A stretch of 64,000 bases of DNA, taken from contig CAWCHQ010000003.1 of the NCBI GenBank assembly GCA_963795415.1, positions 1,364,001 to 1,428,000 of the forward strand, written 5' to 3'. The stretch's first letter is position 1; each line of letters begins with the position of its first letter. Under the pieces are notes generated by a model. It did not search any database. It saw only the letters and a program-made list of their open reading frames with translations, and was not told the origin of the DNA. This DNA is from CAVSUZ01 sp963795415. GTDB lineage: Bacteria > Pseudomonadota > Alphaproteobacteria > Acetobacterales > Acetobacteraceae. Of this stretch, positions 9,466 to 17,900 are shown piece after piece. The translations under genes were made by a program, and so were the position numbers.

Positions 9466-10134
9466 CTATACCTCCTGCCCGAAATGGAGCGTTGTAAGCG
9501 TGTTTGGCCCGCCTTCAGGAGCCGAGGTCTGCCGGCCTGCCATGGAACCGGCGGGCGGCGGCTCGCCCCGGCGCAGCGCATCCAGCAGAGCTTTCGTGCG
9601 TTCCGCGTCCAGGTCTTCATAAAGGTCCCGGTTGTTCACCTGCACAACCGGAGCGTTCACGCAGGCACCCAGGCACTCAACCTCGGTCATGGTGAACAAA
9701 CCATCCGCACTCGTCTCACCCCAGCCGGAAACACCCGTCTCCGCGCGACAAACCTCAACTACCTCGTCCGATCCGCGCAGCCAACACGGCGTGGTGGTGC
9801 ACACTTGCAAATGCCATTTTCCGATGGGATGCAGGCTGAACATCGTATAAAAGGTTGCGATTTCATAGACACGAATGGGAGCCATCCCAAGCCGCGCCGC
9901 CACCGCGTCCATACCGGCGCGCGGCAGCCAGGCACTGCCTGTCTGCCGCTGCATCTGGTCCTGCACGAGATACAGCAGTGAAATCACCGCACTCGCCTGG
10001 CGGCCCGGCGGATACTTCGCGATCTGCCGCGCGGCTTCCCGTTCACTCTCCGCGTCAAATCCGAACACGGCAGGCTTATCCTCGCCCATCCCAGCCAATC
10101 CAACGCCCACCGCCGGCTTCGCATGCTCTGACAT
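9466..10134 (-). CDS. nuoE: NADH-quinone oxidoreductase subunit E, [2Fe-2S]
   Basis: NuoE holds cluster N1a next to NuoF. The 222-residue product has the thioredoxin-like fold signature and four cluster ligands: VCTTTPCWLRGS, then VECLGACVNAPVVQVN. The segment PRAGMDAVAARLGMAPIRVYEIATFYTMF is typical of the helical N-terminal part, here given in pieces: the MAPIRVYEIATFYTMF portion is the clearest. The C-terminal tail of about 35 residues is proline- and glycine-rich, as often in Alphaproteobacteria. It lies 5 bp after nuoD. Confidence 0.96.
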   Translation of the reverse strand: MSEHAKPAVGVGLAGMGEDKPAVFGFDAESEREAARQIAKYPPGRQASAVISLLYLVQDQMQRQTGSAWLPRAGMDAVAARLGMAPIRVYEIATFYTMFSLHPIGKWHLQVCTTTPCWLRGSDEVVEVCRAETGVSGWGETSADGLFTMTEVECLGACVNAPVVQVNNRDLYEDLDAERTKALLDALRRGEPPPAGSMAGRQTSAPEGGPNTLTTLHFGQEV

Positions 10135-10139
10135 TGCGC

Positions 10140-11357
10140 TTACCTGTCAATCTCACCGAAGACGACGTCGAACGATCCGATGATCGCCACCGCATCCGCC
10201 AGCATGTGACGTTTGACCAGAAAATCCATCGTCTGCAGGAACGCGAACCCGGTGGAGCGTATCTTACAGCGATACGGCCGATTGGTTCCATCGCCCACCA
10301 GATAAACGCCGAACTCACCCTTCGGAGTTTCGCATACTGTGTACGTAGCTCCGGGTGGAACGTGGAACCCTTCGGTGAAAAGCTTGAAATGGTGGATTAG
10401 CGCCTCCATGGAGCGCTTCATCTCAGCTCGTTTTGGTGGCGTGATCTTATTGTCCATTATCCGGACCGGTCCCGGCTTCATCTTCGCCAGGCATTGCTTG
10501 ATAATTCTGACACTTTCCCGCATTTCCCACATGCGGACGAGATAGCGATCATAGCAGTCGCCATTCCGCCCAACCGGGATCTGAAAATCGACGTCAGCGT
10601 ACTTTGCGTATGGCTGGGCACGGCGAAGGTCCCACGGCACGCCTGATGCGCGAAGCGGTGGCCCGCTCCAGCCCCAGCCCAACGCGTCCTCAGCCGAGAT
10701 CACTCCGATATCGACAGTACGCTGCTTCCATATGCGATTCGCGGTAAGCAGCTGCTCCAGATCGTCAATGAATTTCGGAAATGTCTCGGCCCACGCGGCA
10801 ATCCGTTCGTCCAGGCCGACCGGCAGATCGCGATTGACCCCTCCGGGTCGGTAATAGTTCGAATGCAGACGCGCTCCGGAAGCGGCGTCGTAGAACTCCA
10901 TCAGCTTCTCGCGCTCTTCGAAACCCCAAAGGCTCGGCGTGATCGCGCCTACGTCCAGCGCATAGGTAGTGACGTTCAAAAGATGATTCAGAACCCGGGT
11001 GATCTCATCGAACAGCGTGCGGATCCACTGTGCCCGTTCCGGTGCTTCTATCCCAAGCAGCTTCTCCACCGCGCGAACGTACGCGTGCTCTTCCGCCATA
11101 GGCGAGACGTAATCAAGCCGGTCGAAATACGGCACGTTCTGCACATACGTCCGGTATTCCATGAGCTTCTCGGTACCACGATGCAGCAGTCCAATGTGCG
11201 GATCGGCCCGTTCCACCACCTCCCCGTCCATCTCAAGTATCAGACGCAGCACCCCGTGCGCAGCCGGATGCTGGGGCCCGAAATTGATGGCATGGCTGTC
11301 GATCTCGACAACGTGGCGCCTCTTGGCCTCGGTCTCCGGCAGAATCCCGCCGCTCAT
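10140..11357 (-). CDS. nuoD: NADH-quinone oxidoreductase subunit D
   Basis: NuoD (49-kDa subunit family) forms the quinone-binding pocket with NuoB. The 405-residue product contains NFGPQHPAAHGVLRLILEMD with the quinone-site histidine, HRGTEKLMEYRTYVQNVPYFDRLDYV in the following segment (the RGTEKLMEYRTY part is diagnostic), and the C-terminal SFDVVFGEIDR that ends nearly all NuoD proteins. nuoC and nuoD are separate genes here, not fused. The gap to nuoC is 4 bp. Confidence 0.97.
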   Translation of the reverse strand: MSGGILPETEAKRRHVVEIDSHAINFGPQHPAAHGVLRLILEMDGEVVERADPHIGLLHRGTEKLMEYRTYVQNVPYFDRLDYVSPMAEEHAYVRAVEKLLGIEAPERAQWIRTLFDEITRVLNHLLNVTTYALDVGAITPSLWGFEEREKLMEFYDAASGARLHSNYYRPGGVNRDLPVGLDERIAAWAETFPKFIDDLEQLLTANRIWKQRTVDIGVISAEDALGWGWSGPPLRASGVPWDLRRAQPYAKYADVDFQIPVGRNGDCYDRYLVRMWEMRESVRIIKQCLAKMKPGPVRIMDNKITPPKRAEMKRSMEALIHHFKLFTEGFHVPPGATYTVCETPKGEFGVYLVGDGTNRPYRCKIRSTGFAFLQTMDFLVKRHMLADAVAIIGSFDVVFGEIDR

Positions 11358-11361
11358 GGTG

Positions 11362-12030
11362 TCAGCCCTTCTCCTCAGGCACGGGCTTGGGCGGGGTCCG
11401 CGTCAGCTTCGCCCGGCTCTGATGCACCTTCTCGTCGCCCGGAAGGGTACTGATGCCTTCCCATGGCGAAAGAAAATCGAAGCTCCGCCATTCCTGCGTC
11501 AGCTTGACCGGTTCATAGACCACCTGCTTACGATCCTCGTCGTAGCGCACCTCAACATAACCCGTCAGCGGAAAATCCTTACGCAGGGGATGTCCTTCAA
11601 ACCCGTAATCGGTCAGGATGCGACGAAGATCCGGCTGTCCCGAAAAAAGGATACCATATAAATCCCAACACTCCCGTTCCCACCACGTGGCGGACGGCCA
11701 GATCATGTGCACGGATGGAACTGGGGTACTCTCATTCGCCGTTACAATTACCCTCAACCGCTGGTTCAAGGTGACAGACAGGAGGTTATAAACGACATCA
11801 AATCGGTCTGGCCGATCGGGCCAGTCAACGCCGCATATGTCCATGCATTGCTCGAATGAGAACCGCGCGTCGCTACGCAGCACTGCCATTAAGCCAACAA
11901 GATCATCTCGCGCTATGTCAACGACCACCTCGCCGAATTCGATGCGCGCATTGCGAACACCAGGAATCGATCCGACCGCACGCGCCAGAACCGCTGCTGG
12001 CGTCTCGACTGCATCCGTCTGCTCAGCCAC
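11362..12030 (-). CDS. nuoC: NADH-quinone oxidoreductase subunit C
   Basis: NuoC (30-kDa subunit family) is a structural peripheral-arm subunit. I place the start at a GTG (12028-12030) giving VAEQTDAVETPAAVLARAVG; this overlaps the nuoB stop in GTGGCTGA. An upstream ATG reading is possible in frame but would run about 130 bp into nuoB with non-homologous sequence. The 222-residue product has the family signature WWERECWDLYGILFSGQPDL followed by DLRRILTDYGFEGHPLRKDF. The C-terminal tail is proline-rich. Confidence 0.93.
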   Translation of the reverse strand: MAEQTDAVETPAAVLARAVGSIPGVRNARIEFGEVVVDIARDDLVGLMAVLRSDARFSFEQCMDICGVDWPDRPDRFDVVYNLLSVTLNQRLRVIVTANESTPVPSVHMIWPSATWWERECWDLYGILFSGQPDLRRILTDYGFEGHPLRKDFPLTGYVEVRYDEDRKQVVYEPVKLTQEWRSFDFLSPWEGISTLPGDEKVHQSRAKLTRTPPKPVPEEKG

Positions 12031-12583
12031 GAAGGATCGTCCCGGTCCGCCGGATCTTCTTCTGCAACTGAAAAATTCCATACACCAGCGCTTCGGCCGA
12101 GGGCGGGCAGCCAGGCACGTACACGTCGACCGGAACAATCCGGTCGCAACCACGCACGACCGAATAGGAAAAATGGTAATAGCCGCCGCCGTTCGCGCAG
12201 CTTCCCATGCTGATCACCCACCGCGGGTCCGGCATTTGGTCATATACTTTCCGCAATGCCGGGGCCATTTTGTTGGTCAAAGTCCCCGCAACGATCATCA
12301 CATCGCTCTGGCGCGGAGAAGCACGGGGAATGGTCCCGAACCGATCCAGGTCGTAACGCGGCATGTAGGCGTGGATCATTTCCACCGCGCAGCACGCCAG
12401 ACCGAATGTCATCGGCCATAGGCTGCCCGTGCGCGCCCAGTTCACTACCCGGTCGAGATTGGCGACCAGAAACCCCTTTCCTTCAATCTCCCCCGTAATC
12501 CCCTTGATCACCGCTTCCTGCTCCGGACCCGGCTGCAGTGCCTCACGGTTCCAGGCTATTGGTGTAGCTGTCGCCTGACTCAT
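12023..12583 (-). CDS. nuoB: NADH-quinone oxidoreductase subunit B, [4Fe-4S] N2
   Basis: NuoB carries terminal cluster N2, which reduces quinone. The chosen start MSQATATPIAWNREAL lies 4 bp after the nuoA stop and follows a GGAG/GAGG purine tract; the product is 186 residues. Cluster ligands are visible: the tandem cysteines in FGLACCAVEMIHAYMPRYD, the cysteine of SMGSCANGGGYY, and VPGCPPSAEALVYGI. All four are intact. Confidence 0.96.
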   Translation of the reverse strand: MSQATATPIAWNREALQPGPEQEAVIKGITGEIEGKGFLVANLDRVVNWARTGSLWPMTFGLACCAVEMIHAYMPRYDLDRFGTIPRASPRQSDVMIVAGTLTNKMAPALRKVYDQMPDPRWVISMGSCANGGGYYHFSYSVVRGCDRIVPVDVYVPGCPPSAEALVYGIFQLQKKIRRTGTILRG

Positions 12584-12587
12584 GACC

Positions 12588-12953
12588 TCACTCCCACTCC
12601 AGCGCGCCCTTGCACCACTCATAGATGAAACCGATGGTCAGCACGCCAAGGAAGCCAAGCATTGAAAGAAAGCCGAACAGCCTTGTGTTCCCAAGGCTTA
12701 CCGCCCACGGAAACAGGAACGCGACCTCCAGATCGAAAATGATGAACAGGATGGCGACCAGATAATATCTGACGTCAAACCGCCGTCGGGCGTCGTCAAA
12801 GGCCTCGAACCCGCACTCATAAGCGGAAAGCTTCTCCGGATAGGGGTCCTGCTTGCCGGCGATCAGCGAGCCCACAATCATTGCCGTCGCGATCGCGCCG
12901 GCGATCACCATGAAGACCAGGACGGGCAGGTATCCGGGAAGTACGTACGGCAT
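12588..12953 (-). CDS. nuoA: NADH-quinone oxidoreductase subunit A
   Basis: NuoA is a three-helix membrane subunit and the first gene of the nuo operon. The start MPYVLPGYLPVLVFMVIAG follows a GGAAGGA tract about 8 bases upstream and gives 121 residues, the usual length. Family features are YECGFEAFDDARRRFDVRYY and the acidic helix FIIFDLEVAFLFPWAV. The roughly 135 bases upstream, before tRNA-Asp on the same strand, should hold the nuo promoter; I could not find a convincing -35/-10 pair. Confidence 0.95.
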   Translation of the reverse strand: MPYVLPGYLPVLVFMVIAGAIATAMIVGSLIAGKQDPYPEKLSAYECGFEAFDDARRRFDVRYYLVAILFIIFDLEVAFLFPWAVSLGNTRLFGFLSMLGFLGVLTIGFIYEWCKGALEWE

Positions 12954-13088
12954 TCTTCTTTTCCTTCCCCGGCCATTGGAACGGCCGGACATTAGCCACA
13001 ACGCCTGCCCCTCGCCATAGGCCTGAGCCGGCCCCCCGCATGAAAAACGGCTGCCTTGACGGGCAAATCACTACGACGATTGCGCAAG

Positions 13089-13165
13089 TGGCGCGAGTGA
13101 CGGGGCTCGAACCCGCGACCTCCGGCGTGACAGGCCGGCGCTCTGACCAACTGAGCTACACCCGC
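13089..13165 (-). tRNA. tRNA-Asp (anticodon GTC)
   Basis: On the minus strand the sequence GCGGGTGTAGCTCAGTTGG opens a complete cloverleaf: acceptor GCGGGTG with CACTCGC (one G-U), D arm GCTC/GAGC, anticodon stem CCGGC/GCCGG around loop CTGTCAC (anticodon GTC), and T arm GCGGG-TTCGAGC-CCCGT. The CCA tail is encoded in the DNA. The length is 77 nt. Confidence 0.96.
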
Positions 13166-13235
13166 AGCAACAGGCGGCAGCACTTAGGCCGGAGGCGTAG
13201 ACCCGTCAACCCGGGCCTCCAGCATCGTCGGATCC

Positions 13236-13310
13236 TGGTGGGCGGTGACGGGTTCGAACCGCCGGCCCTCTCGGTGTAAACGAGATGCTCTACCGCTGAG
13301 CTAACCGCCC
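13236..13310 (-). tRNA. tRNA-Val (anticodon TAC)
   Basis: On the minus strand it begins GGGCGGTTAGCTCAGCGG and closes with ACCGCCC plus an encoded ACCA. The anticodon stem TCTCG/CGAGA encloses loop TTTACAC, anticodon TAC, which reads valine codons. The T arm contains GGTTCGAACCC. The length is 75 nt. It is 15 bp downstream of hup and 70 bp upstream of tRNA-Asp, all on the same strand. Confidence 0.96.
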
Positions 13311-13325
13311 ATCCCTGCTCCTGCG

Positions 13326-13598
13326 CTACTGAACCGCATCCTTCAAGCCTTTGCCGGCCTTGAATCGCACAGTGGTAGAAGCTTCGATCTTCATTGTCTC
13401 GCCAGTCCGGGGATTGCGGCCAGTTCCCGCTTTTCGGTTGGCCGTGGCAAACGTGCCGAACCCGACGAGGCGCACTTCTTCCTTCTTCTTCAGCGCACCT
13501 TCAATTACGCCAAACACCGCGTCCACGACTTCGCTCGCCTTCGCGCGGGAAAGCTCCGTCTGCTCGGCAACAGCCGTAATAAGCTCCATCTTGTTCAC
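13326..13598 (-). CDS. DNA-binding protein HU
   Basis: HU-family histone-like protein that bends DNA and compacts the nucleoid. A GTG start giving VNKMELITAVAEQTELS is preferred because AGGGGGG lies about 8 bases upstream; it gives 90 residues, the family norm. The longer in-frame version adds ten non-homologous residues. The signature GFGTFATANRKAGTGRNPRT for the DNA-binding beta arm is present, with the proline at the arm tip. It is downstream of lon on the same strand, a conserved alphaproteobacterial arrangement, but separated from it by a terminator. Confidence 0.95.
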   Translation of the reverse strand: MNKMELITAVAEQTELSRAKASEVVDAVFGVIEGALKKKEEVRLVGFGTFATANRKAGTGRNPRTGETMKIEASTTVRFKAGKGLKDAVQ

Positions 13599-13742
13599 GA
13601 AAAATTCCCCCCTGCGGATGAATGGCACTCAATACCATGCTGGGACGCGAGTCGCGGCCCGCCCGGAACAGATTTGACACTAAATGGCCGATTTCCGCCG
13701 CGTCAACGCGGACAAACGCGAAACCGATCAAACCGGTTGAAG

Positions 13743-13777
13743 AAAAAAGAGCCCCAACCCAGGAGCGGGGGGCTCTT
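13743..13777 (-). terminator. Rho-independent terminator after lon
   Basis: The inverted repeat AAGAGCCCC / GGGGCTCTT (arms 13747-13755 and 13769-13777) is followed on the minus strand by a run of six T at 13743-13748. It begins 6 bases past the lon stop and should end lon transcription before hup. Confidence 0.88.
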
Positions 13778-13783
13778 CTCTGA

Positions 13784-16243
13784 TCAGTGAGTCAATGCAG
13801 CTGCGGTCTCCGCCTGCTTCGGTGGTGCAACCGGCTCCTCCGGCTCCTCCCACTCGATCGGCTCAGGCCGGCGCACCAGCGCCCGGGCGATCACCTCATC
13901 CACATCCGCGACCGGGATAAACTTCAGATTTTTCTTAACGTTATCCGGGATTTCCGCCAGATCCTTCTCATTCTCCTTCGGGATGATCACGGTGGTGATC
14001 CCAGCCCGTAACGCCGCCAGCAGCTTTTCCTTCAAACCGCCAATCGGTAACACACGGCCGCGAAGCGTTATCTCGCCGGTCATCGCGATGTCACGCAGGA
14101 TCGGGATCCCTGTCAGCACCGAGACAATCGAAGTGGCCATGGCAATCCCCGCCGAGGGTCCGTCCTTCGGAGTCGCCCCCTCCGGCACATGAACGTGGAT
14201 GTCTCGCTTCTCGAACAGGGTCGGCTTAATGCCGAACCGGATCGAGCGAGACCGCACATAGCTCATAGCGGCCGAGACGCTCTCTTGCATGACGTCACCG
14301 AGCTTGCCGGTCTGCTTCACATTGCCCTTGCCCGGGATCACGACTGATTCAATCGTCAGAATCTCGCCACCGACTTCGGTCCACGCCAAACCCGTCACGA
14401 CGCCGACCATGTCCTCGAACTCGGTCTCGCCAAAGCGGAACTTACGAACGCCCGCATACTTCTCAAGGTTCTTACGGCTGATCTGGACCTTGCTCGTCTT
14501 CTTGGTGACGATTTCGCGGACCGCCTTGCGGGCCAAGTTCGCGATCTCGCGCTCCAGGTTCCGCACGCCGGCTTCCCTTGAATAGTAGCGGATCAGGTCG
14601 CGTAATGCTTCCTCGCTGATGGACCACTCGTCCTTCTTCAGCCCATGCGCCTCGCTTTGCTTGGCGATCAGGTGGCGCTTGGCTATCTCAACCTTCTCAT
14701 CCTCGGTGTAGCCCGGGATGCGAATGATCTCCATCCGATCCATCAACGGCTGCGGCATCCGCAGGCTGTTCGCAGTCGTGACGAACATCACGTCCGACAG
14801 ATCGTAATCGACTTCCAGATAGTGGTCGTTGAACGTACTGTTCTGCTCCGGATCGAGAACCTCGAGCAGCGCCGAGGATGGGTCACCTCGCCAGTCGGAT
14901 CCCAGCTTGTCCACCTCGTCAAGAAGGAACAGCGGGTTGGACATCTTAGCCTTCTTCATACCCTGGATGACCTTGCCGGGCATCGACCCGATATAAGTCC
15001 GCCGGTGACCGCGGATTTCTGCCTCGTCTCGCACACCGCCCAGTGACATGCGTACAAACTGCCTTCCCGTTGCCCGGGCAATCGACTTGCCGAGCGATGT
15101 CTTGCCTACGCCCGGGGGGCCTACCAGGCACAGGATCGGGCCGCGCACCTTCGGGCTTCGCGCCTGGACGGCAAGGTACTCGATAATGCGCTCCTTCACC
15201 TTCTCCAGCCCATAGTGGTCCGCGTTCAGCACCTTCTCCGCCTCGACAACGTCGTTGCGAATCTTGCTGCGCTTCTTCCAGGGGATGGACAGCATCCAGT
15301 CGAGGTAGTTGCGCACAACCGTCGCCTCGGCGCTCATCGAACTCATAGTCTTGAGCTTCTTGAGCTCCGAGATGCACTTCTCCCGCGCTTCTTTAGACAG
15401 CTTTGTCTTCTTTATCTTCTCCTCAAGCTCGGCTGTCTCGTCCTTGCCGTCTTCCCCTTCACCGAGCTCCTTCTGGATAGCCTTGAGCTGCTCGTTGAGG
15501 TAGTACTCGCGCTGCGTTTTCTCCATCTGCCGCTTCACGCGGTTCCGGATGCGCTTCTCCACCTGCAGCACGCCGATCTCGGATTCCATGTGTCCGAAGA
15601 CGCGTTCCAGCCGTTCCCCCACGTTACGGGTCTCAAGAACCTCCTGCTTCTCGGATATCTTCAGGTTTAGATGGGCGGCGACCGTATCGGCGAGCTTACT
15701 GGGATCGTCGATCTGGTTGAGAGACACCAGCACTTCGGGCGCGATCTTCTTGTTCAGCTTGATGTATTGCTCGAACTGCGAAACGACAGTGCGGCCCAGC
15801 GCCTCCAACTCCTTCGCTTCACCCGCTTCCTCCGCCATCGGCTCGGCGTAAGCTTCGAAATACGCTTGCGTCTCCTTAAATCCGGCGATCTTCGCCCGCC
15901 GTCCCCCTTCCACCAGAACCTTTACCGTCCCGTCGGGCAGCTTAAGGAGCTGCAGAATGGTAGAGATGGTGCCGACCCGGTATATGTCGTCCGCGGAGGG
16001 ATCGTCGTGCGCGGCGTTCTTTTGCGCGACCAGCAGGATTTGCTTGTCATCCTTCATGACCGCCTCCAGCGCGCGGACGGACTTTTCCCGCCCGACGAAC
16101 AGCGGCACGATCATGTGCGGAAAAACCACGATATCCCGTAGCGGAAGCACTGGAAGCAGATCGGCCCGCGCCGGCCCTCCAGCATTTCCTTCTCCGGACG
16201 GGCGTCCCGGCTGAGCCGGGCCTGGCCGATCGGATTGCGTCAT
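13784..16243 (-). CDS. lon: ATP-dependent Lon protease
   Basis: Lon is a cytoplasmic hexameric AAA+ serine protease that degrades misfolded and regulatory proteins. The 819-residue product has an N-terminal substrate-binding domain (LPVLPLRDIVVFPHMIVPLF at about 31-50), a coiled-coil segment (about 240-300), an AAA+ module with Walker A GPPGVGKTS near 375-383 and Walker B LFLLDEVDK, and a C-terminal protease domain. The Ser-Lys dyad is visible: serine about 697 in PKDGPSAGIAM and lysine about 738 in LPIGGLKEKLLAA. The ATG follows a strong AAGGAGGT box. The C-terminus is extended by a glutamate/proline-rich tail. It lies downstream of clpX, and a possible heat-shock promoter lies in the gap. 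Confidence 0.97.
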   Translation of the reverse strand: MTQSDRPGPAQPGRPSGEGNAGGPARADLLPVLPLRDIVVFPHMIVPLFVGREKSVRALEAVMKDDKQILLVAQKNAAHDDPSADDIYRVGTISTILQLLKLPDGTVKVLVEGGRRAKIAGFKETQAYFEAYAEPMAEEAGEAKELEALGRTVVSQFEQYIKLNKKIAPEVLVSLNQIDDPSKLADTVAAHLNLKISEKQEVLETRNVGERLERVFGHMESEIGVLQVEKRIRNRVKRQMEKTQREYYLNEQLKAIQKELGEGEDGKDETAELEEKIKKTKLSKEAREKCISELKKLKTMSSMSAEATVVRNYLDWMLSIPWKKRSKIRNDVVEAEKVLNADHYGLEKVKERIIEYLAVQARSPKVRGPILCLVGPPGVGKTSLGKSIARATGRQFVRMSLGGVRDEAEIRGHRRTYIGSMPGKVIQGMKKAKMSNPLFLLDEVDKLGSDWRGDPSSALLEVLDPEQNSTFNDHYLEVDYDLSDVMFVTTANSLRMPQPLMDRMEIIRIPGYTEDEKVEIAKRHLIAKQSEAHGLKKDEWSISEEALRDLIRYYSREAGVRNLEREIANLARKAVREIVTKKTSKVQISRKNLEKYAGVRKFRFGETEFEDMVGVVTGLAWTEVGGEILTIESVVIPGKGNVKQTGKLGDVMQESVSAAMSYVRSRSIRFGIKPTLFEKRDIHVHVPEGATPKDGPSAGIAMATSIVSVLTGIPILRDIAMTGEITLRGRVLPIGGLKEKLLAALRAGITTVIIPKENEKDLAEIPDNVKKNLKFIPVADVDEVIARALVRRPEPIEWEEPEEPVAPPKQAETAAALTH

Positions 16244-16343
16244 AATGGGGACCTCCTTCTGGACAGTCGCGGCGTGATCCGCCCGGTTCCGGCACAGACC
16301 ACGCCTGCTTGGGCGCTTCTCACGCCCGTGTCATCAGGGCGGG

Positions 16344-16372
16344 ATATCGGAACCTGGCCACTAAGCCGCAAG
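16344..16372 (-). promoter_or_regulatory. Candidate RpoH-type promoter of lon
   Basis: In the 170-bp gap between clpX and lon the minus strand reads CTTGCGG, 15 bases, then CCGATAT. This resembles the sigma-32 pattern CTTGAAA-N11-15-CCCCATNT (alphaproteobacterial CTTG...CYTATNT) with a mismatch in each box. lon is a classical sigma-32 target, which supports the assignment, but the match is imperfect. Confidence 0.35.
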
Positions 16373-16413
16373 ATCTTGAAATGCCGGCCGCAGGCCCCGT
16401 GCGGGACCGTCGC

Positions 16414-17667
16414 TCAGGCGCTGCTCTCAGCCCGCTCTTTCCCATAGAGATAGAGTGGGTTGGCCCGCAATTCGGCAACTTCGCGATTGATCACTACCTC
16501 CTCTACTCCATCCAACCCGGGCAAATCGAACATGGTTCCCAGCAGGATCAACTCCATGATGGAACGCAGGCCGCGGGCACCGGTCTTGCGGGCGATCGCC
16601 CGGTTCGAAACCGAGCGTAACGCCTCTTCAGTAAACGAGAGCTTCACGCCCTCCATCTCGAACAGACGGGCATACTGCTTGATCAGGGCGTTCTTAGGCC
16701 TCGTCAGAATTTCCACCAGTGCGTTCTCGTCGAGATCCTCAAGGGTGGCGACCACAGGAAGCCGCCCGATAAACTCCGGAATCAGCCCGAACTTTAGCAG
16801 ATCCTCGGGTTCCACTTCCCGTAGAATGGCGCCAGTTCGCCGCTCGTCCGGCGCCCGGACCTCACTGCCATAGCCCATCCCCGATCCTTTTCCCCGCGCC
16901 GCTATGATCCTTTCCAGTCCGGAAAACGCACCACCGCAGATGAACAGGATGTTGGTCGTATCGACCTGCAGGAACTCCTGCTGTGGGTGCTTCCGGCCCC
17001 CCTGCGGCGGGACGGAGGCGACCGTGCCCTCCATTATCTTCAGCAGCGCCTGCTGCACCCCTTCGCCCGAGACATCCCTCGTGATGGACGGGTTATCAGA
17101 TTTTCGGCTTATCTTATCCACCTCGTCGATATAGACGATGCCCCGCTGCGCCCGTTCCACATTGTAGTCGGCCGATTGCAGCAGCTTCAGAATGATGTTC
17201 TCCACATCCTCGCCGACATACCCGGCTTCCGTCAGGGTCGTCGCATCCGCCATGGTGAACGGAACGTCGAGGATACGAGCCAGCGTCTGGGCAAGCAGCG
17301 TCTTTCCGGACCCGGTAGGTCCGACGAGCAGGATATTCGACTTGGCTATTTCGACGTCGTTGTTCTTCTGCCCGTGCGCCAGTCGCTTGTAGTGATTGTG
17401 CACTGCAACGGAGAGCACCCGCTTGGCGTGGTCCTGGCCGATGACGTAGTCGTCCAGCACCTTGCAGATCTCCCGCGGCGTCGGCACCCCGTCCCGGGAC
17501 TTCACGAGGTGGGTCTTGTGTTCCTCACGGATGATGTCCATGCAGAGCTCGACGCACTCATCGCAAATGAACACCGTCGGTCCGGCAATGAGCTTGCGAA
17601 CCTCGTGCTGGGACTTTCCACAGAACGAACAGTAAAGCGTGTTCTTGGAATCGCCGGACTTGCTCAT
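16414..17667 (-). CDS. clpX: ATP-dependent Clp protease ATP-binding subunit ClpX
   Basis: ClpX is the AAA+ unfoldase partner of ClpP. The 417-residue product has the N-terminal C4 zinc-binding domain (cysteines about 13, 16, 35 and 38: LYCSFCGKSQ and FICDECVELC), Walker A LLVGPTGSGKTLLAQT, Walker B IVYIDEVDKI, the pore loop GYVGEDVE, and the C-terminal small domain with RGLRSIMELILLGTMFDLPG. It is transcribed in the order tig-clpP-clpX-lon. A 105-bp structured repeat sits between clpP and clpX. Confidence 0.97.
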   Translation of the reverse strand: MSKSGDSKNTLYCSFCGKSQHEVRKLIAGPTVFICDECVELCMDIIREEHKTHLVKSRDGVPTPREICKVLDDYVIGQDHAKRVLSVAVHNHYKRLAHGQKNNDVEIAKSNILLVGPTGSGKTLLAQTLARILDVPFTMADATTLTEAGYVGEDVENIILKLLQSADYNVERAQRGIVYIDEVDKISRKSDNPSITRDVSGEGVQQALLKIMEGTVASVPPQGGRKHPQQEFLQVDTTNILFICGGAFSGLERIIAARGKGSGMGYGSEVRAPDERRTGAILREVEPEDLLKFGLIPEFIGRLPVVATLEDLDENALVEILTRPKNALIKQYARLFEMEGVKLSFTEEALRSVSNRAIARKTGARGLRSIMELILLGTMFDLPGLDGVEEVVINREVAELRANPLYLYGKERAESSA

Positions 17668-17794
17668 GAGCGCTCCTGTCCCTCTGGGACCCGTCGTCTA
17701 GCTTAACCCCCGCGTGTCACAGGGGACAAGAACTTGCCTGACCGCCGCCAAAAAGACCGCTGGCTGAAGCGTGCTTGCAAGGGCCTTGATGAGC

Positions 17795-17900
17795 CTAAGC
17801 CTCATCCGGCGGAGCGTTTCGGCGCTCTGCCGATAAGATGATGCGTCTTCAATAACTTCTAAGCAGACTTGCGTGGCACAAGCCACGAAAGTCGGCTTAG
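17795..17900. repeat. 105-bp structured dispersed repeat, copy 1
   Basis: This is near-identical in sequence and orientation to 39209-39314, with about eight mismatches. Stem I is CGGCGGAGCG / CGCTCTGCCG with loop TTTCGG (17807-17832). It is extended by GCCTCATC / GATGATGC with one mismatch and an ATAA bulge. Stem II (17866-17893) is GACTT-G-CGTGGC / GCCACG-A-AAGTC with loop ACAA. The ends carry a 7-bp inverted repeat, CTAAGCC (17795-17801) and GGCTTAG (17894-17900). The right end overlaps the clpP stop codon. I recognise no encoded protein. A REP/BIME-like or MITE-like element is the closest known class; identity is unknown. Confidence 0.9.

Noticed and set aside
13743..13777. The lon terminator hairpin as a possible third copy of the structured repeat.
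   Set aside because: It shares no sequence with the 105-bp element and has the simple stem plus T-run form of a terminator.
13998..16220. Several long plus-strand open frames opposite lon.
   Set aside because: High GC makes antisense frames open; none has family motifs or a ribosome-binding site, and lon is unambiguous.
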